Source of the DNA: Neolewinella aquimaris
GTDB taxonomy: Bacteria > Bacteroidota > Bacteroidia > Chitinophagales > Saprospiraceae
Direction of reading: 5' to 3'
Length of the DNA stretch: 64,000 nucleotides
NCBI RefSeq assembly: GCF_014197245.1
Contig: NZ_JACIFF010000008.1
Location: 124,001 to 188,000 of the forward strand
The position numbers and the translations under genes were made by a program. The notes beneath the pieces are model-generated. The model saw only the letters and a list, made by a program, of their open reading frames with translations. It was not told the origin of the DNA and did no database searches. This document shows, in pieces, positions 61,305 to 64,000 of this stretch. Numbering within the stretch: the stretch's first letter is position 1; each line of letters opens with the position of its first letter.

Positions 61305-62582
61305 ATGAGTATCGTCGAAATGAAAGTTCCCGTCATCGGGGAATCCGTAACCGAAGTCACCCTCTCCGAATGGTTGAAGGGCGACGGCGATTACGTCGAG
61401 CTTGACGAGCCCATCTGTGAGTTTGAATCGGATAAGGCCACCCTGGAATTCCCCGCCGAGGCCTCCGGTAAACTGATCTACGTAGCCGCCGAAGGCGACG
61501 ACCTCAAGATCGGAGCACTGGTCGCCAAGATCGACACCTCGGTCCAGGAAGAAGCGGAAAGTGCCCCCGCCGCCCCGTCCGGCTCCGGGTCACAACCCGC
61601 CAGCTCCGCTACTCAGCCGCAGTCCACCGCACCCGCGGCCCCGCCCCAGTCCGAATCTTACGCTTCCGGTACCCCCAGCCCGGCCGCCGGGAAAATCCTC
61701 CGCGAAGGCAACATAGATCCCAAAACGGTCAACGGTACCGGCCGCGACGGTCGCATCACCAAGGAGGACGCGAAGACTGCCGCCGCTGCCCCACCCGCTC
61801 CCGCTGCTGCCCCCGTGGAAAAGAAAGCCGCCGCCCCCCAACCAAAACCCGCCGCCACCAGCCAGGAATCCTTCAGCCGCAACACCCGCACGGAGAAGAT
61901 GAGCCGCATGCGCCGCACCATCGCCAGCCGCCTGGTGAGTGCCAAGAACGAAACGGCCATGCTCACCACCTTCAACGAGGTAGACCTGAGCGCGGTAATG
62001 GAACTGCGCCAGAAGGTGCAGGAAAAATTTGTGAAGAAGCATGGCGTGAAGCTCGGTTTCATGTCCATCTTCGCTAAGGCCTGCGCCCAGGTCCTGATGG
62101 AGATGCCCGACGTCAACGCCGAGATCAGTAGTGATGAGAAGGAGCTGATCTACCACGACTTCGTCGACATTAGCTTTGCCGTCTCCACCCCTACCGGATT
62201 GGTCGTTCCGCCCATCCACAACGTCGAATCGCTGCACTTCGCCGACATCGAAACCAAGCTTAAGGAACTCGCCGCAAAGGCCCGTGACAACAAGCTGAGC
62301 ATTGAGGAAATGACCGGCGGCACCTTCACGATCACCAACGGAGGCGTCTTCGGCAGCATGATGAGTACGCCCATCATCAACAAGCCCCAGTCGGCCATTC
62401 TCGGTATGCATAACATCATCGAGCGGCCCATCGCGGTCAAGGGTGAGGTCGTCGTTCGCCCCATGATGTACATCGCCCTCAGCTACGACCACCGGGTTAT
62501 TGACGGCAGCAGCTCCGTTACCTTTCTCGTGAAGGTAAAGGAGCTACTGGAAGATCCAACGCTGTTGTTGCTGGGCCTTTAG
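61305..62582 (+). CDS. sucB: 2-oxoglutarate dehydrogenase E2 (dihydrolipoyl succinyltransferase)
   Basis: A 425-aa E2 core enzyme of the TCA cycle. The lipoyl domain at the N-terminus has [20 protein letters not shown] and the lipoylated Lys in [16 protein letters not shown] long Ala/Pro linker contains a GC-rich word (61629-61646). The E3-binding segment is [20 protein letters not shown] then [13 protein letters not shown], and the acyltransferase domain ends in [20 protein letters not shown] with the catalytic His and Asp (HRVIDG). Start 61305 ([14 protein letters not shown]) fits the family. Its E1 (sucA) is not in the window. Confidence 0.95.
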   Translation: MSIVEMKVPVIGESVTEVTLSEWLKGDGDYVELDEPICEFESDKATLEFPAEASGKLIYVAAEGDDLKIGALVAKIDTSVQEEAESAPAAPSGSGSQPASSATQPQSTAPAAPPQSESYASGTPSPAAGKILREGNIDPKTVNGTGRDGRITKEDAKTAAAAPPAPAAAPVEKKAAAPQPKPAATSQESFSRNTRTEKMSRMRRTIASRLVSAKNETAMLTTFNEVDLSAVMELRQKVQEKFVKKHGVKLGFMSIFAKACAQVLMEMPDVNAEISSDEKELIYHDFVDISFAVSTPTGLVVPPIHNVESLHFADIETKLKELAAKARDNKLSIEEMTGGTFTITNGGVFGSMMSTPIINKPQSAILGMHNIIERPIAVKGEVVVRPMMYIALSYDHRVIDGSSSVTFLVKVKELLEDPTLLLLGL

Positions 62583-63712
62583 TAGATTTCTATATCCCCG
62601 TAGCTGGTCGAGACCTTAATCGTTCCGTTCCCCCTACCCGCTTTAGTCCCCTTCACGTAATCGCGGCCACTTTCGCTGCCGATGTTGCGTGGGCTGAGTC
62701 CACTGGTGGGAACGTCGATGTCGCCGTACTTGGCGTCGAGATCCAGGGTGTAACCCGCGTCGTCGTCCACGTCGATCTGAACGTCGGTGTAGGAGGCCCG
62801 GATGGTGATCCGTTCGAAGCCGGCGGATAGCTTGTCGACTTCGATATCGCCGTAGTTGCAACTGGCTTCGAGCACTTTGGTGACGGTACCGATATTGAAG
62901 TCCGTGTAACTTCCGTCGACAAAGATCCGGTTCGTATACTCTACGGAGAGGTCGTTGTAGTTTCCGTCCATGTATACTTCGTCGGCGGATTCGACCTCGA
63001 TCTCCTCGTAGCCCACGTCGAGCCGCAGCACGCCTACTTTGCCGAAGCGTACTTCGCTGTACCGCCCGTCGTAGCGCAGGTTGCCGGCATTGCGGATGGC
63101 CCCTTCGCTGTAGCGTAGTTTGACGGTGCTTTCGGTACCGAGTTGTTCGATTCTGGCGGAGCCGTAGCTCACGTTTACCGTGCCGCGGTTGGTCAGTCGG
63201 CCGGCGACCAGGTCACCGTAGGCTACACCCAGGGTCATCTCTCCGCTCAGGTTGGGAAGTTCGACGTCGCAGTACTTGGCTTCCACTTCCAGACTGACGC
63301 TCTCCGGCATACTGACCGTGTAGTAGATTTTAAAATCGTCGTTGCTGCCCCAGCTGTTGGTGAAGTAGCTCCAGAAACTGCTTCCCTTTCCGCCGGAGTT
63401 GACCGAGGTAATGGCGGACACGGCATTGTTTGCTCCGGAAAGGCGGACGTCGATGCGTTGGAGTACCTTTTTAAAGTCTTCTTCGTTGCGGGCGGCGATC
63501 CGGATGAGGACGTCGATCTTGACTTTGGGCTGGTTCCAGGTTACGACCTTTATTTCGCCGTAGCGGTTATCGAGGCTTACGCGGCCGTCGTTGCGGATGG
63601 CGAACGTTTCGGAGATTCGTTTTTCAAAATCGCCCACCGGATGGGAAGCCGCGCCCGGCAGGGACAGCAGCAGAAAAAGCATCAGCAATGCGGTGGTAAA
63701 ATTAACTTTCAT
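62579..63712 (-). CDS. Exported repetitive beta-structure protein (DUF4097-like)
   Basis: A 377-aa exported protein ([18 protein letters not shown]). The mature part starts [20 protein letters not shown] then [15 protein letters not shown]. It is followed by many short repeats of about 20 residues with Y-G/S/N-D-[ILV] turns ([99 protein letters not shown]). This is the pattern of a right-handed beta-helix/adhesin of the DUF4097 kind. Its start overlaps the upstream gene's end by 11 nt. Role probably at the surface. Confidence 0.82.
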   Translation of the reverse strand: MKVNFTTALLMLFLLLSLPGAASHPVGDFEKRISETFAIRNDGRVSLDNRYGEIKVVTWNQPKVKIDVLIRIAARNEEDFKKVLQRIDVRLSGANNAVSAITSVNSGGKGSSFWSYFTNSWGSNDDFKIYYTVSMPESVSLEVEAKYCDVELPNLSGEMTLGVAYGDLVAGRLTNRGTVNVSYGSARIEQLGTESTVKLRYSEGAIRNAGNLRYDGRYSEVRFGKVGVLRLDVGYEEIEVESADEVYMDGNYNDLSVEYTNRIFVDGSYTDFNIGTVTKVLEASCNYGDIEVDKLSAGFERITIRASYTDVQIDVDDDAGYTLDLDAKYGDIDVPTSGLSPRNIGSESGRDYVKGTKAGRGNGTIKVSTSYGDIEIY

Positions 63713-64000
63713 GAGTTGATTGAGTTGGACGGGGCGTGTAGCCGCCATCGGGAGAATTGGGATTGGGGAAGTGCTGCTGAATGCGCAGCAGGATATCGAG
63801 CTTGGTGCGGTACGTCTCGATTAACTTATTGACCAGCATGGGGCGCTGGCTTACGGGAACCTCGAGCAGTTCGGCCCGAATTTGGGCGGTCGTCTCGTCG
63901 AGTTGGTTCAAATCACGGCGAAGTTGGGGGTCGTCGTTCACCTGACTCACCTTCACGAACTCGTTGTTGATCCGCTGGCGGTAGAAGCGTTCGGCCTCGG
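63702..64000 (-). CDS. Partial protein with helical C-terminus, likely anti-sigma factor-like
   Basis: The frame is open to the right window edge, so only the C-terminal 98 residues are seen: EAERFYRQRINNEFVKVSQV then NDDPQLRRDLNQLDETTAQI and VNKLIETYRTKLDILLRIQQ. Bacteroidota anti-sigma factors encoded between an ECF sigma gene and a DUF4097-like protein have this kind of tail (ENYRTKLEILE). The gene overlaps the next by 11 nt, so both are coupled. The assignment is inferred from the partial sequence and context. Confidence 0.55.
   Translation of the reverse strand, partial: EAERFYRQRINNEFVKVSQVNDDPQLRRDLNQLDETTAQIRAELLEVPVSQRPMLVNKLIETYRTKLDILLRIQQHFPNPNSPDGGYTPRPTQSTHES

Overview
The window looks like chromosome of a high-GC Bacteroidota, most likely a Lewinella-like member of the Saprospiria. 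This is inferred from Bacteroidota-typical families (DUF5606, PorT-like barrel, DUF6503, DUF1080, GH92, a dksA-like/lspA pair), many SPII lipoproteins, and TAnnTTTG-type -7 boxes. No rRNA, tRNA, CRISPR array or intact mobile element was seen.

Region by region. 0-5.8 kb is lower-GC and decayed: fragments of an IS630-type transposase, a KilA-N protein, a Fic protein and a rifampin ADP-ribosyltransferase (arr) surround an intact AAA/DUF4143 ATPase, a DUF1080 lipoprotein and orphan exported proteins. 5.8-18.7 kb is ordinary chromosome: Mn catalase, galactose mutarotase, a glycosyltransferase, trehalose synthase fused to maltokinase, a secreted protein of four internal repeats, and a SWIM/SNF2 helicase. 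18.7-23.5 kb holds a broken SRA-HNH endonuclease, a GH92 alpha-mannosidase, a frame-broken lipoprotein and a compact two-gene unit (DUF6932-like protein plus small coiled coil). 23.5-36 kb carries lipoprotein and DUF5996 genes and a complete RND efflux operon whose TolC-family protein has a large extra N-terminal domain, followed by a GbsR/MarR regulator, an SDR-like protein, a membrane nucleotide cyclase and a flippase. 36-49 kb has aroQ, a BI-1 protein, an M20 peptidase, two PepSY-like paralogues around a DUF885 protein, a DUF1569 protein, a radical SAM enzyme paired with a small double-motif protein, a sulfatase, NTF2-like proteins and a DUF5060 protein. 49.8-64 kb is mostly housekeeping: E1 alpha-beta fusion dehydrogenase, DUF5606, glucosaminidase, PorT-like barrel, photolyase, lspA, dksA-like regulator, SRPBCC protein, spermidine-synthase-like methyltransferase, 2-oxoglutarate dehydrogenase E2 and a putative cell-surface regulation cluster.

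Three themes stand out. First, intergenic DNA is full of structured repeats: hairpins whose stems vary with compensating changes but whose flanks are fixed, 66-bp compound palindromes, a 38-bp tandem repeat, a ~313-bp triplicated block, inverted repeats with GTAC cores, and a ~19-bp GC-rich word found about 13 times, inside and outside genes. Second, acquired accessory genes are eroding by internal deletion and frameshift, while the core genes are intact. Third, several core genes have their -7 box only 4-6 nt before the start codon, which predicts leaderless mRNAs. The best candidate for an undescribed system is the radical SAM enzyme with a cysteine-less C-terminal half, next to a 117-aa protein with two FPxGIxxPD motifs (42965-44349).
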